Source: a virus
Reading direction: 5' to 3' (one strand)
Virus record (IMG/VR): IMGVR_UViG_3300007345_000406
Location: 1 to 20,126 of that record
Length of the DNA: 20,126 nt
Positions within the stretch are counted from its first letter, which is position 1, and every line of letters begins with the position of its first letter. Below, piece by piece: positions 19,968-20,126 of this stretch. The notes beneath the pieces were generated by a model, which saw only the letters and a list, made by a program, of their open reading frames with translations, made no database searches and was not told the origin of the DNA. The position numbers and the translations under genes were made by a program.

Positions 19968-20126
19968 CTAGTGCTGGGGGACGTCCTCCGGGACTTCCTC
20001 CTGCTCCGGTTCTGGCTGCTGTTGCTGCGCTTGCATGAGCGCGATCTGTGCTTCCAGGTCAGCGATCCGGACAGCCTGCTGGGCGTTCTGCCGTGCAAGG
20101 CTCTCTAGTCGCTGGTTTGCGTAAAA
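19968..20126 (-). CDS. C-terminal part of a Q/E-rich coiled-coil protein (runs off the window)
   Basis: 52 codons plus stop are visible. The reading starts FYANQRLESLARQNAQQAVR, continues IADLEAQIALMQAQQQQP and ends EPEQEEVPEDVPQH. This is a short coiled coil with a Q/P/E-rich tail. Such tails occur on phage tail or virion proteins, but position before a lysis cassette is the only hint and the bulk of the gene is outside the window. Confidence 0.65.
   Translation of the reverse strand, partial: FYANQRLESLARQNAQQAVRIADLEAQIALMQAQQQQPEPEQEEVPEDVPQH

Overview
The window is a stretch of an uncultured tailed double-stranded DNA phage (Caudoviricetes). All supported protein genes lie on the minus strand, packed with 1-14 nt overlaps (ATGA, TAATG, TGATG, TAGTG) and mostly GGAGG-type ribosome sites. 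The sequence is clearly GC-rich. I see no integrase, tRNA, CRISPR array or insertion sequence. No family present identifies the host beyond a bacterium using strong Shine-Dalgarno sites. The gene families (DUF4055-type portal, P22-type coat, DnaT_2-like connector, DUF1071-type annealing protein, YqaJ-type exonuclease) are ones I associate with environmental phages; this is recollection, not a search.

In the direction of transcription (high to low coordinates) the layout is as follows. (1) 20126-18566: the end of a coiled-coil, Q/E-rich protein, a candidate promoter, then a lysis cassette of two small one-TM proteins, a GTA-type 3TM holin and a GH24 lysozyme. (2) 18579-17866: a putative virion protein. 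(3) 17865-17691: a regulatory gap with a minus-strand promoter overlapped by inverted repeats and, on the plus strand, an extended -10 element, a hairpin and a strong intrinsic terminator that together look like a ~58 nt antisense-orientation RNA. (4) 17690-15213: a recombination block of DUF1071-type annealing protein, unknown protein, YqaJ/lambda-type exonuclease, small protein with an SSB-like C-terminal tip, HTH regulator, terminator-like hairpin and NinB-like protein. (5) 15193-13035: HTH-metallophosphoesterase, three small proteins (one DUF3310) and an HNH endonuclease. (6) 13034-12532: a gene-free 503 nt stretch rich in inverted and direct repeats. (7) 12531-9991: SF2 DECH helicase, coiled-coil protein and a stand-alone CHC2 primase zinc finger. 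(8) 9941-8439: small unknown genes with a repeat-containing gap in front of the packaging block. (9) 8439-1: small ORF, TerS, TerL, portal, two conserved small proteins, MuF head morphogenesis protein fused to a zincin-like domain, a small acidic protein, scaffold, P22-type coat, terminator, then connector and tail-completion proteins running off the left end.

The blocks follow a normal phage programme: recombination and replication first, then packaging and head assembly, with lysis upstream of the early block. The most unusual items are the repeat-rich 503 nt gap (candidate origin or structured RNA), the plus-strand small RNA candidate, the MuF-metallopeptidase fusion, and the terminator-like hairpin sitting between the only Shine-Dalgarno site and the start codon of the NinB-like gene. 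No window-wide system is certainly new; these are the places to look.
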